Shown here in pieces: positions 52,836 through 60,744 of a stretch of 64,000 nucleotides of DNA (positions are counted from its first letter, which is position 1; every line of letters starts with the position of its first letter). The stretch comes from Chryseobacterium edaphi (GTDB lineage Bacteria > Bacteroidota > Bacteroidia > Flavobacteriales > Weeksellaceae). The position numbers were made by a program, and so were the translations under genes. The stretch lies in contig NZ_JAOTEM010000006.1 in the NCBI RefSeq assembly GCF_025628985.1, positions 1 to 64,000 of the forward strand. The letters are read 5' to 3'. The notes beneath the pieces are model-generated. The model did not search any database. It was given only the letters and a program-made list of their open reading frames with translations, and was not told the DNA's origin.

Positions 52836-54539
52836 TTATTTTTTAGTTACAACTTCTAAAGTCATTCCCATTCCGGGTTTCAGTTGATCATTCACTAAAA
52901 CCGGAAGTTTTCCCCAGATTTTTGTTTTTCCGTTGATTGCATTTGCTGTCGTAGTCATTGAGTCATCATTGTTTTCGTAAGAAACCAAAACAGTGGAAAC
53001 TTTAGACAAATCGATATCTTTTAAAGCATAAGCACTTCCGAAAACATTTAAAATTACATTTTGATTTTTAGTTAAATCTGCCAAGACCTTTTTTGATTCT
53101 GTTGAAATCTTATAAGGTTTGTAAGCTGTTGAATTATCTTTATGAAAACCTACAATCACTGTAGAATTAGCAGGAATTGTATTTATTTCAGAAGCTTTTT
53201 TAATAACAACTGTCGAGTTTAAATTTAGCTGATCCGCAAAAGTCTGGTAAGGTGCTTCTTCCAAAGGAACATAATAGCAAGTGTTTTTGCAGTTCAATGG
53301 AAGTAATTTTTTTTCGTCTTTAATTAACGTTAATGCGTTTGAATAAAGATTTTGAACCAATATTCTGTGAGAATCATTATTAATATCCTGATTTATGTTT
53401 TCAGGATTCTTGGGAGTGTATTCATTTAATCCTAAGTAATATTTAGTCAATAGAATTTTTTTTACGCTTTCTTCCACTCTTTTTTGCGAAATTTCACCAT
53501 TGTCAATTGCTTTCTGGATCAGTTTTTTACCTTCAGCAACTCCTTGTGAGAAAAGCATAATGTCATTTCCTGCTCTGAAAGCTAAAGCGTCTAATTCGCC
53601 GGGATTATATTTGTTGGCGACTGCACCCATGTTGAGAGCATCGGTGATAATTAAGCCTTTATATCCAAATTTTTCTTTTAATAAACCTGTAACAATATTT
53701 TTTGAAATTGATGCAGGAATGCCTTTTCCTGATTCCAGACTCGGAACATAAAGATGGGCAACCATCACACCGCCAATTCCTTTGTCCATCAAAGCTTTGA
53801 AAGGGGCTAATTCGATCGAATTTAATCTTTCTAAATTATGTGAAACCACTGGAAGGTCTAAATGCGAATCGGTATTTGTATCACCGTGTCCCGGAAAATG
53901 TTTTATTGCGGCTAAAATATTATTATCCTGCAAACCATTGGAATAGGAGAGTGCTGATTGTGTTACGTTAAAAACATCCGAACCGAAACTTCTGTTGCCA
54001 ATGATTGGATTTTTTGGATTGGTGTTGACATCTACAACCGGAGCAAAATCCCAGTTGATTCCCATTCTTTTACAATCTTCAGCGATTTTTGCCGCCATTT
54101 GATAAATCAAGTTTTTATCCTGAATAGCTCCCAAAGTCATCGCCCAAGGAAACTTGTGTGCTGTAGCAATTCTCTGATATAAACCCCACTCAGCATCCAT
54201 CCCGATCATTAATGGAACTTTCGATTTTTGCTGAAATTCGTTAACTAAGTTGATTTCTCTTGCTGCATCATCCTGCATCAGAATCAACCCGCCGATTTTA
54301 TCGTTGGTAACAATATTTCTTACCTGATTGATATGATTTTCATCTTTGTTGGTGTAAAGTGCTACTATGAAAAGTTGTCCCAGTTTTTCGTCCTGCGAAA
54401 GAGCGTTGTAAGTTTTATCAACCCATTGCTGAGCTTTTTTCTGATCTGAATGAGAAATGTTTTTCGGCTGATATTGTGCTGAAAGCTGAGAGTTTATAAA
54501 AAGTATAATGAAGAGTAATTGAATTGCTACTTTGTTCAT
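52836..54539 (-). CDS. Exported GH3 beta-N-acetylhexosaminidase-like enzyme
   Basis: 567 residues from ATG 54539, which gives a clean signal peptide (ending NSQLSAQ). The GH3 domain (about 30-370) has the NagZ-type KHFPGHGDTNTDSHLDLP and the nucleophile segment GLIITDALNMGAV. A C-terminal domain follows. It would act in the periplasm or outside on GlcNAc-containing glycans such as peptidoglycan. A promoter is visible at 54556-54589. It is the first gene of the bshA operon. Confidence 0.88.
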   Translation of the reverse strand: MNKVAIQLLFIILFINSQLSAQYQPKNISHSDQKKAQQWVDKTYNALSQDEKLGQLFIVALYTNKDENHINQVRNIVTNDKIGGLILMQDDAAREINLVNEFQQKSKVPLMIGMDAEWGLYQRIATAHKFPWAMTLGAIQDKNLIYQMAAKIAEDCKRMGINWDFAPVVDVNTNPKNPIIGNRSFGSDVFNVTQSALSYSNGLQDNNILAAIKHFPGHGDTNTDSHLDLPVVSHNLERLNSIELAPFKALMDKGIGGVMVAHLYVPSLESGKGIPASISKNIVTGLLKEKFGYKGLIITDALNMGAVANKYNPGELDALAFRAGNDIMLFSQGVAEGKKLIQKAIDNGEISQKRVEESVKKILLTKYYLGLNEYTPKNPENINQDINNDSHRILVQNLYSNALTLIKDEKKLLPLNCKNTCYYVPLEEAPYQTFADQLNLNSTVVIKKASEINTIPANSTVIVGFHKDNSTAYKPYKISTESKKVLADLTKNQNVILNVFGSAYALKDIDLSKVSTVLVSYENNDDSMTTTANAINGKTKIWGKLPVLVNDQLKPGMGMTLEVVTKK

Positions 54540-54555
54540 GTTTTTTGAATAAGAA

Positions 54556-54589
54556 CAAAAATACAATTAAAAAAAACAGCATAAACAAA
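54556..54589 (-). promoter_or_regulatory. Promoter of the GH3-bshA operon
   Basis: On the minus strand, TTTG (54589-54586), 22 nt, then TATTTTTG (54563-54556), 16 nt before the ATG. Both elements of the Bacteroidota promoter are present. Confidence 0.65.
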
Positions 54590-54654
54590 GTTTTTGAGTT
54601 TTTTGGTATATGTTTTGATTCGGACTAATTACTAATAATATTAATTTAAATAAA

Positions 54655-55179
54655 ATGAGAAAATTTTTTCCAATTTTAATGCTGGCAATGGTCAGTTTAT
54701 TTATATTCAGCTGTAAAGATGATGACGATGATCAGGATTTTGATACTTATTCTCAAGTAAGAGATGTTACTGGTACATTTACAAGTGCAAACACCTATGC
54801 AATAACGCAAGGTATTAATATTGAATCAACAGACGTAGTTTTAGTATATAGATATTTAGGAGATTCTTGGCAGCTAATTCCTAAGATGATGTATTTACCA
54901 GATGTTACAGGTTTGCCTACTGGTAGAGAATTCCAGTATAATTTTGTTTTTGATACTCAGAATGTACAGATAAGTGTTGATGATCAGAATTTTAATTTAG
55001 CAACTGGATTAAATTCTACCGAAGCAAATCAGTATTTAAACAATCAGAGATTCAGAATTGTTTTAGTCCCTGCTAGTCAGGCAAAAGGGTCAAATGCTGT
55101 TGATTACAATAATTACAATACAGTAATTAAATATTATAACTTAAATGACTCAAATGTAATTAACACGAAAGTCAATTAA
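54655..55179 (+). CDS. Lipoprotein with probable surface-export signal
   Basis: 174 residues with a lipoprotein signal (FIFSC, lipid-bearing Cys20). Directly after the cysteine comes KDDDDDQD, an acidic run like the lipoprotein export signal that sends Bacteroidota lipoproteins to the cell surface. The mature domain of about 150 residues has no recognised family and has many Asn, Thr and Tyr. It is transcribed alone, divergent from the GH3 operon, and is followed by a strong terminator. Confidence 0.82.
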   Translation: MRKFFPILMLAMVSLFIFSCKDDDDDQDFDTYSQVRDVTGTFTSANTYAITQGINIESTDVVLVYRYLGDSWQLIPKMMYLPDVTGLPTGREFQYNFVFDTQNVQISVDDQNFNLATGLNSTEANQYLNNQRFRIVLVPASQAKGSNAVDYNNYNTVIKYYNLNDSNVINTKVN

Positions 55180-55207
55180 AATATATCTTTTCAGTTTTTT
55201 ATAATTA

Positions 55208-55242
55208 AAAAGCTCCGGGAAATTCCCGGAGCTTTGCTTTTT
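55208..55242. terminator. Bidirectional terminator
   Basis: AAAGCTCCGGGAA pairs perfectly with TTCCCGGAGCTTT. T-rich sequence follows on the plus strand and A-rich sequence precedes. It ends both the lipoprotein gene and the ribA operon. Confidence 0.9.
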
Positions 55243-55273
55243 TCTTGATTGATATAAATTAAATCTTTTTTAA

Positions 55274-55867
55274 TTAATCCTCTTCATCCAGAAGATGTCC
55301 GAAGTAATCTTTTTTAGTCTGTAAATATCCTCGGCTTGAATCATTCGCAGGAATCTGTAAAGGAATTCTTGAATTAAGGTTGATATTACTTTCTTCAACG
55401 TATTTTACTTTTTCAGGATTGTTGGTTAGAAGATTGATATTTTCTACACCTAAAATATTAAGTATTTCAATAGCAACAGAAAAATTTCTGTCATCCGCAG
55501 GTAAGCCTAACTCTAGATTCGCTGCAACGGTATCAAAACCTTTTTCTTGAAGTGAATAAGCTTTTAATTTATTGATAATTCCAATGTTTCTTCCTTCCTG
55601 ACGAAGATATACAATGATTCCGCCATTCTCCTGTGTATATTTCATTGCAGCGTCTAACTGTTGTCCGCATTCACATTTTTGAGAGTGGAAAACTTCACCG
55701 GTAATACATTCGGAATGAAAACGAACATTGACGGGCTTCGAAAAATCTGTATTTTCAGCGATGATCGCCATATGTGGCATCCAATCGGTAGATTCTTCAG
55801 AAAAAGCTATCATTCGGAAATTCCCGTGCTCTGTAGGAACATTTGCTTCCGCCTGAATTTTAATCAT
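55274..55867 (-). CDS. ribA: GTP cyclohydrolase II
   Basis: First step of riboflavin synthesis. The 197-residue stand-alone enzyme has the zinc cysteines in HSECITGEVFHSQKCECGQQL, YLRQEGRNIGIINKLKAY, and LTNNPEKV. There is no fused DHBP synthase domain. It is the last gene of the tatA operon. Confidence 0.95.
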   Translation of the reverse strand: MIKIQAEANVPTEHGNFRMIAFSEESTDWMPHMAIIAENTDFSKPVNVRFHSECITGEVFHSQKCECGQQLDAAMKYTQENGGIIVYLRQEGRNIGIINKLKAYSLQEKGFDTVAANLELGLPADDRNFSVAIEILNILGVENINLLTNNPEKVKYVEESNINLNSRIPLQIPANDSSRGYLQTKKDYFGHLLDEED

Positions 55868-55878
55868 TTACTTGTAAG

Positions 55879-56337
55879 TTATTTTTTACTGTTTATCGAG
55901 TCTTCAATAAAAGTAACATTGGTTTTTAGTCTTACCAAATATCTATTCAAAACTGCATCTTCATCTTTATTAAGATATTTTCTGAGTTTCTGAATTTTTT
56001 TGTAAGATTTTTCTAAATTTTTGAAAGTCTTGTTTTTTCCGGAAATATTTCCTGAATCGATAGCGTACAAATAATTCTGTAATGTATATTTCAGGGAATT
56101 CACTTCTTCGTTTACTGCCGTATTTTTAAATTTAGGGAAACTTGAAATCAGGTTGGTGATTTCAGCGGCATTCACATTTTCATTAATGTTAATAGAAAAG
56201 CCATTTGTTGTTGCTTCAGCTTCTCCCTTTTTAGCTTCACTGTAGAAACCATTAGACAGAGGCGAAACATTGGGTTTTTCTGTGGCGCAGGAAGTGATAG
56301 TTAATATAAGTAATCCGAAAAAATATGGTCGTTTCAT
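55879..56337 (-). CDS. Small lipoprotein of unknown function
   Basis: 152 residues with a lipoprotein signal (ITSC, Cys at about 17). The mature protein is mostly helical and Lys/Asn-rich. No family is recognised. Its start overlaps the DUF4254 stop by 4 bp (ATGA), and ribA follows after 11 bases. Confidence 0.75.
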   Translation of the reverse strand: MKRPYFFGLLILTITSCATEKPNVSPLSNGFYSEAKKGEAEATTNGFSININENVNAAEITNLISSFPKFKNTAVNEEVNSLKYTLQNYLYAIDSGNISGKNKTFKNLEKSYKKIQKLRKYLNKDEDAVLNRYLVRLKTNVTFIEDSINSKK

Positions 56338-56945
56338 TTTTGCTCCTTTTGATAAAGGATTGGGTTAAGACTTTCATCATTGTACATTTTCATCTGTTTG
56401 TACACCTTCATCTTAACATCACCGTTTTCAATATCAGTAAGCAATTGACTTATCGAAGTCGATAAATCCTGTTTCTGATCGAGAAGCACATCTAATTTTT
56501 TCTGACAATTCAAACGATGTTCTTCAGAAGCCGATTCTCTGTTGGCTTCCAATGACATGTGGTAAACTTTAAGCGCAAGTATAGATAATCTGTCAACTGC
56601 CCAAGCGGGAGTTTCAGTATTTATTTTTGCATCAGTTTTTGGAGTAATATTTTTATATTTATCAAGAAACCAACTGTCTATAAACTCAACCAAATCTGTT
56701 CTCTGCTGATTTGAAGCATCTATTCTTCTCTTCAGCTTAAGAGCTTCCACCGGATCTATATTCTCATCTCTGATTATATCTTCAAAATGCCATTGAACGG
56801 TATCAATCCAGTTTTTAGCATACAAAATTCGTTCCAAACTATCAATAGGGAACATGTTGTTTATTGGAGTATCGACATCGTCTAAAACATGGTAGTCTTC
56901 AATTGATGTATTGAAGACTTTCCAAGCGTTTTCGGTAAAATTCAT
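56334..56945 (-). CDS. DUF4254 family protein
   Basis: 203 residues, cytoplasmic and all-helical, with the conserved opening NFTENAWKVFNTSIEDYH, LERILYAKNWIDTVQWHFEDIIRD and RIDASNQQRTDLVE. The family is confined largely to Bacteroidota and has no known function. It lies between tatA (15 bases) and the overlapping lipoprotein gene. Confidence 0.85.
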   Translation of the reverse strand: MNFTENAWKVFNTSIEDYHVLDDVDTPINNMFPIDSLERILYAKNWIDTVQWHFEDIIRDENIDPVEALKLKRRIDASNQQRTDLVEFIDSWFLDKYKNITPKTDAKINTETPAWAVDRLSILALKVYHMSLEANRESASEEHRLNCQKKLDVLLDQKQDLSTSISQLLTDIENGDVKMKVYKQMKMYNDESLNPILYQKEQK

Positions 56946-56960
56946 TAATATGAAAGTTTT

Positions 56961-57176
56961 TTAGTTGCTGGTATTATTATTTGTTGTTGAAGTTGGATTT
57001 TCAGTTTTAGTAACTGGTTTATCATCCTCTTTCACAGAATCTTTAAATTCTTTAATACCTGAACCCAAACCTCTCATCAATTCCGGAATTTTTCTACCTC
57101 CAAAAAGAAGTAACAAAATGATCGCTACGATCAATAGATGTTGCCAAGATAATGACAGTATTGTAAGTGTATACAT
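56961..57176 (-). CDS. tatA: Twin-arginine translocase subunit TatA/E
   Basis: 71 residues: one membrane helix (about 12-26), then GGRKIPELMRGLGSGIKEFKDSV, the conserved hinge and amphipathic helix of TatA, and a Thr/Asn-rich tail. With TatC it forms the pore for folded proteins. The tatC gene is not in the window. It has a complete promoter and leads the DUF4254/lipoprotein/ribA genes. Confidence 0.93.
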   Translation of the reverse strand: MYTLTILSLSWQHLLIVAIILLLLFGGRKIPELMRGLGSGIKEFKDSVKEDDKPVTKTENPTSTTNNNTSN

Positions 57177-57190
57177 TGTTAAAATTTTTA

Positions 57191-57220
57191 CAAAGTTAAT
57201 ATTTTTAATTTGAAAGCCAA
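57191..57220 (-). promoter_or_regulatory. Promoter of the tatA operon
   Basis: On the minus strand, TTG (57220-57218), exactly 19 nt, then TAACTTTG (57198-57191), 14 nt before the ATG. This is the best match to the full Bacteroidota promoter in the window. It lies within the 3' end of the EnvC-like gene. Confidence 0.7.
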
Positions 57221-58758
57221 CCCATTGGATCTATTGGAGTGTCACCTCTCCAAATCTGAAAATCTAAAGTAAACGACCCATCAAAATCCTGAGCAACAGT
57301 ACCTACCGAAGTACCCGCAGAAACCTGCTGACCTTTTGATACTGTATTGTTGCTTAGATTTGAATAAATAGAGAAATAATCCCCATGCTTTATCAAAACT
57401 GTTTTTGTACCATCTGAAGCAGGCATTACCGAAGAAACTGTTCCCGGGAATACTGCTTTTGCATTAGTACCTTTTGCTACGGAGATTTTAATTCCGTTAT
57501 TTTCTTCTACAATATTTTTAAAAACAGGATGCGGCTGTCTTCCAAAACGGTGAGTAATCGTACCGTAAGCAGGCATTGCCAATCTTCCTTTGTTTGCTGC
57601 GAAACTGTTTCCTGCTGATGTTGACACACCATAATTGGTCATTGCTTTCGTCTCAGCAGCTTTTTTGTCGTCGTCTGTCTTCTTTTCTAAAGCTGCTTCA
57701 GCGGCTTTTGCTGCGGCTAGTTTATTTGCTGCTTCTCGTGATCTTAACGCAGCTTCATCTGAAGCTTTTTTAGCTGCAATTTTTCTTGCTTCATCTTTAG
57801 AATTTGCCTCACTACGTGCTGCTTCTTCATTTCTTTTTCTCTCATCTTCAGCTCTTTTTGCGGCAAAATCGGCAGCTTTTTTAGCTTCAGCTTCAGCTAT
57901 TTTTCTTTCTCTTTCTAATGCTTCAGCTCTTGCCTTATTTTCTGCATCAATTCTAGCTTTTTCTCTATCAGCAGCTATTTTTGCCAGACGAATCTTTTCT
58001 GCTTCAGCTTTTTTACGGGATTCTTCTTCCGCTTTTGCTCTACGAATTTCCTCGGCAATAATTGATCTAATCTGTCCTTCAAGAGCTTTTGACTGGGTTT
58101 GTTTCTGTCTCAATTCTCCTGCAAGTTTGGTTTCGTTCTTTTTAAACTCATTGACCAACTGCTCTTTCTGAGCTTTTTCAACATTAATTGTGGTTAAATC
58201 TTTCTGTTGATTTACCAATAAATTTTCTTTTTCATTGGCTGATCTTCTTTTTTGCTCGACAGATTTTTTTAATTCAACAGCTGCATTTGTTATTTCTGCT
58301 GCTTTTTTATCCTGATAATCAGAATATTGTTTTAAATATTGTACTCTTCTAAGTGCCTCCCCAAAACCTTTTGAAGAAAGAATAAATGTTACTTTATTCT
58401 GTACTCCTTTATTTTTATATGCATTGACCAAAACCTGAGCATAGTTTTTTCTTAATACTGCCAATTCACGATTTTGTCTGTTGATCTCAAGCTGACGAAG
58501 ATAAATTTCGTCTTCAATAAATCTTTTTTCTTTTTGAGTATTGTTATAAACCTTTTCTCTTAAAGCTAATTTCTGATTAACGCTTGTAAGATATGAGATC
58601 GAAAGTTTAGACTCATTTCTTGTTTTGGCTAAGTCAGCATTTATTTTTGCAATTTGTTTTTTAAGCTCGGCATTTTGTTGCTGCAACTGCTCTTTCTTTT
58701 GCCCAAAGTGCACTGAGAACAGCAAAATTCCTATTAAAAAGCTAAATTTTTTAATCAT
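57205..58758 (-). CDS. EnvC-like murein hydrolase activator with degenerate M23 domain
   Basis: 517 residues: a signal peptide (ending FSVHFGQ), a long coiled coil (about 20-250), an Ala/Lys/Glu-rich stretch (about 250-370, with repeats like AEAEKIRLAK), and a LytM domain (about 395-515). In active M23 peptidases the metal sites lie in HxGxD and in HxH near the end. Here the corresponding segments read NNGIKISV and LDFQIW, so the zinc ligands are missing. It should therefore activate amidases during division, as EnvC does. It overlaps the DUF4292 gene by 4 bp. Confidence 0.88.
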   Translation of the reverse strand: MIKKFSFLIGILLFSVHFGQKKEQLQQQNAELKKQIAKINADLAKTRNESKLSISYLTSVNQKLALREKVYNNTQKEKRFIEDEIYLRQLEINRQNRELAVLRKNYAQVLVNAYKNKGVQNKVTFILSSKGFGEALRRVQYLKQYSDYQDKKAAEITNAAVELKKSVEQKRRSANEKENLLVNQQKDLTTINVEKAQKEQLVNEFKKNETKLAGELRQKQTQSKALEGQIRSIIAEEIRRAKAEEESRKKAEAEKIRLAKIAADREKARIDAENKARAEALERERKIAEAEAKKAADFAAKRAEDERKRNEEAARSEANSKDEARKIAAKKASDEAALRSREAANKLAAAKAAEAALEKKTDDDKKAAETKAMTNYGVSTSAGNSFAANKGRLAMPAYGTITHRFGRQPHPVFKNIVEENNGIKISVAKGTNAKAVFPGTVSSVMPASDGTKTVLIKHGDYFSIYSNLSNNTVSKGQQVSAGTSVGTVAQDFDGSFTLDFQIWRGDTPIDPMGWLSN

Positions 58759-59597
58759 TTAATCTCAATTTTCTTATAATTGGCTGGAACTGAATAAGGA
58801 GTTTCCATTTTAGTAAAGCCAAATTTCGTGTTTTCAAGTAAAATCTGACTCGTTTTTGAACCTTTTATAATTATTTTAACACTTTGCGGCAATCTGAGAT
58901 TATTGTCAAAACTTTCCCACTGATCATATACGATTTCTACAGCGTCATCGGATTTTACATCTTGCAATTTAACATAAATTAAATTGTAATCATTCGAATA
59001 TCGCATATTGAGTTTGTATTCTCGTTCAACGCCGTTGGTTATAATTTTTTGATTTGTAATTGACGACAACTGATAACCTTCTGCATTTTTTGTAATATTT
59101 GAATTTTTATTACTAATCAAAAGAAATGTTCTTCCCATCAGAAGTTTTTCTAGAGTTTTGTAATCTATAAAATTGATATTTAGTAAATTATTTAAATATT
59201 CGAAATCTGAATCTATGAAATTTTTATTGTATTTATCAACAGCTTTGATTCCTTCTGGAGTTATGATTGCTCTTGCTGCGTTGAAAAAAAGAAAATTAAT
59301 ATTTGACCATATTTTTTTATCACTTTCGATATAGATAGTTGCATCCAATGGACTAACTCTAATGTTGTCGGCTGTAATTTTGCTATTGATTTTTATCTGA
59401 TCAAACTTCGGATGAATATATATGTTCTCATAGAAAGTCAGTCTGTCCTGAATATTTTTTCCGGCATCAATCGGATTATTGTCAGAATTTTCAACTTTAA
59501 TGCTGTCATTTTCAGAAGCGTTTTGCATCGTATTTTTTTTGGTCTTACATGAAAGTATAACCATTGTGACCAACAATAACGAGATCCATTTTCTCAT
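58755..59597 (-). CDS. DUF4292 lipoprotein
   Basis: 280 residues with a lipoprotein signal (VILSC, Cys17). The mature part is beta-rich and follows the DUF4292 pattern (KINSKITADNIRVSPLDATIYI, MGRTFLLISN, YVKLQDVKSDDAVEIVYDQW). Such proteins look like LolA/LolB-type lipid carriers, which is an inference from fold. It overlaps the EnvC-like gene, suggesting a joint envelope role. Confidence 0.82.
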   Translation of the reverse strand: MRKWISLLLVTMVILSCKTKKNTMQNASENDSIKVENSDNNPIDAGKNIQDRLTFYENIYIHPKFDQIKINSKITADNIRVSPLDATIYIESDKKIWSNINFLFFNAARAIITPEGIKAVDKYNKNFIDSDFEYLNNLLNINFIDYKTLEKLLMGRTFLLISNKNSNITKNAEGYQLSSITNQKIITNGVEREYKLNMRYSNDYNLIYVKLQDVKSDDAVEIVYDQWESFDNNLRLPQSVKIIIKGSKTSQILLENTKFGFTKMETPYSVPANYKKIEIK

Positions 59598-59636
59598 AAA
59601 TTCTTTTATATAAATACTTTACAATATTAACGCCAA

Positions 59637-59660
59637 ACCACACAAAACATTTTGTGTGGT
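59637..59660. terminator. Perfect hairpin between the nucleotidyltransferase and DUF4292 genes
   Basis: ACCACACAAAA pairs with TTTTGTGTGGT over 11 bp around CA. There is no T run directly after it on the minus strand, so termination is uncertain. Confidence 0.55.
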
Positions 59661-59687
59661 CGTAAGTCAATTTATTTTTTGATAAAA

Positions 59688-60707
59688 TTAATCTTTATTA
59701 AGGAAATCCAAAACAGAATAATCTCCCAAAGAAATTTCCCTGGCAACACCAAAATATTGTGCAGAATTCCCGATCATTGAGTTGGAAAGGTTTCCGTGGT
59801 TAATTTTTGTATTTTCCTGGATCAAAGAGTTTTCAATATTTGAATTGATAATCACCGTGTTATTACCGACAGAAACTCCCGGACCAATTTTAGAATTCAT
59901 AATTTTCACATTTTCACCAATAAAGCATGGAGGAATGATTAATGAATTTTCTATGGTAGAAGTAGATGTGAAGTGAGACATTTCTTCTTTTTCGTAAGCT
60001 AAAATTTTACTGTTAGTTTCGACAGTTGCATTTTTGTTTCCACAATCCATCCAGTCATCAACCTTTCCTAGTGAGAATTTAGCACCTTTCTGACGTAAGT
60101 TTTCTAATGCAGTTGTCAGTTGATATTCGCCTCCAAATTTAATATCATTATCCATGATATGATTGATTTCAGACATCAGTTTTTCACCTGAATTAAAGTA
60201 ATAAATCCCGATAATTGCGAGATCAGAAACAAAAGTCTGAGGTTTTTCTACAAAGTCTGTAATGAAACCGTAATCATCTAATTTAACAACACCAAAAGCC
60301 GAAGGGTCTTCTACTTTTTTCACCCAAATTACACCATCTGAATTGGTGTCTAACGTAAAATCTGCTCTGAAAAGTGTATCAGCAAAGGCAACAACCACAT
60401 TTCCGGTCATTGATTGCTCTGCGCATTTTATTGCGTGTGCAGTTCCCAAAGCTTCTTCCTGATGATAAATGCTTCCTTTTGCGCCTAATCTTTCAGCGAT
60501 CAGAAGAAGAGATTTCTCAACTTCATCACCGAAATCGCCAATGATAAAGGCAACTTCTTCAATTTCTTCTCCGGCAACTTTCGCAATATCTTCTACCAAT
60601 CTTTGTACAATTGGTTTTCCGGCGATAGGAATTAAAGGTTTTGGAACAGTCAAAGTATGTGGACGTAATCTGGAACCGCGCCCAGCCATTGGAACAATGA
60701 TTTTCAT
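59688..60707 (-). CDS. Sugar-phosphate nucleotidyltransferase
   Basis: Activates a sugar phosphate with a nucleotide. The 339 residues start with the NTP-transferase motif MAGRGSRLRPHTLTVPKPLIPIAGKP and have FADTLF and FGGEYQLTTAL. The end is a left-handed beta-helix region (about 245-325, with hexapeptides such as IGENVKIMNSKIGPGVSV), often seen in bifunctional or oligomeric members. The base and sugar are not evident; glucose-1-phosphate is likely. It follows the flippase gene by 37 bases. Confidence 0.88.
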   Translation of the reverse strand: MKIIVPMAGRGSRLRPHTLTVPKPLIPIAGKPIVQRLVEDIAKVAGEEIEEVAFIIGDFGDEVEKSLLLIAERLGAKGSIYHQEEALGTAHAIKCAEQSMTGNVVVAFADTLFRADFTLDTNSDGVIWVKKVEDPSAFGVVKLDDYGFITDFVEKPQTFVSDLAIIGIYYFNSGEKLMSEINHIMDNDIKFGGEYQLTTALENLRQKGAKFSLGKVDDWMDCGNKNATVETNSKILAYEKEEMSHFTSTSTIENSLIIPPCFIGENVKIMNSKIGPGVSVGNNTVIINSNIENSLIQENTKINHGNLSNSMIGNSAQYFGVAREISLGDYSVLDFLNKD

Positions 60708-60744
60708 ATGTATTTATATTGTTTAATTATAGTTTAGTTTAAAA

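Noticed and set aside
57635-58171. 178-codon plus-strand frame opposite the EnvC-like gene
   Set aside because: It mirrors the Ala/Lys/Glu-rich coiled coil (Ser/Ala/Phe-rich when read backwards) and has no start signal or known domain.
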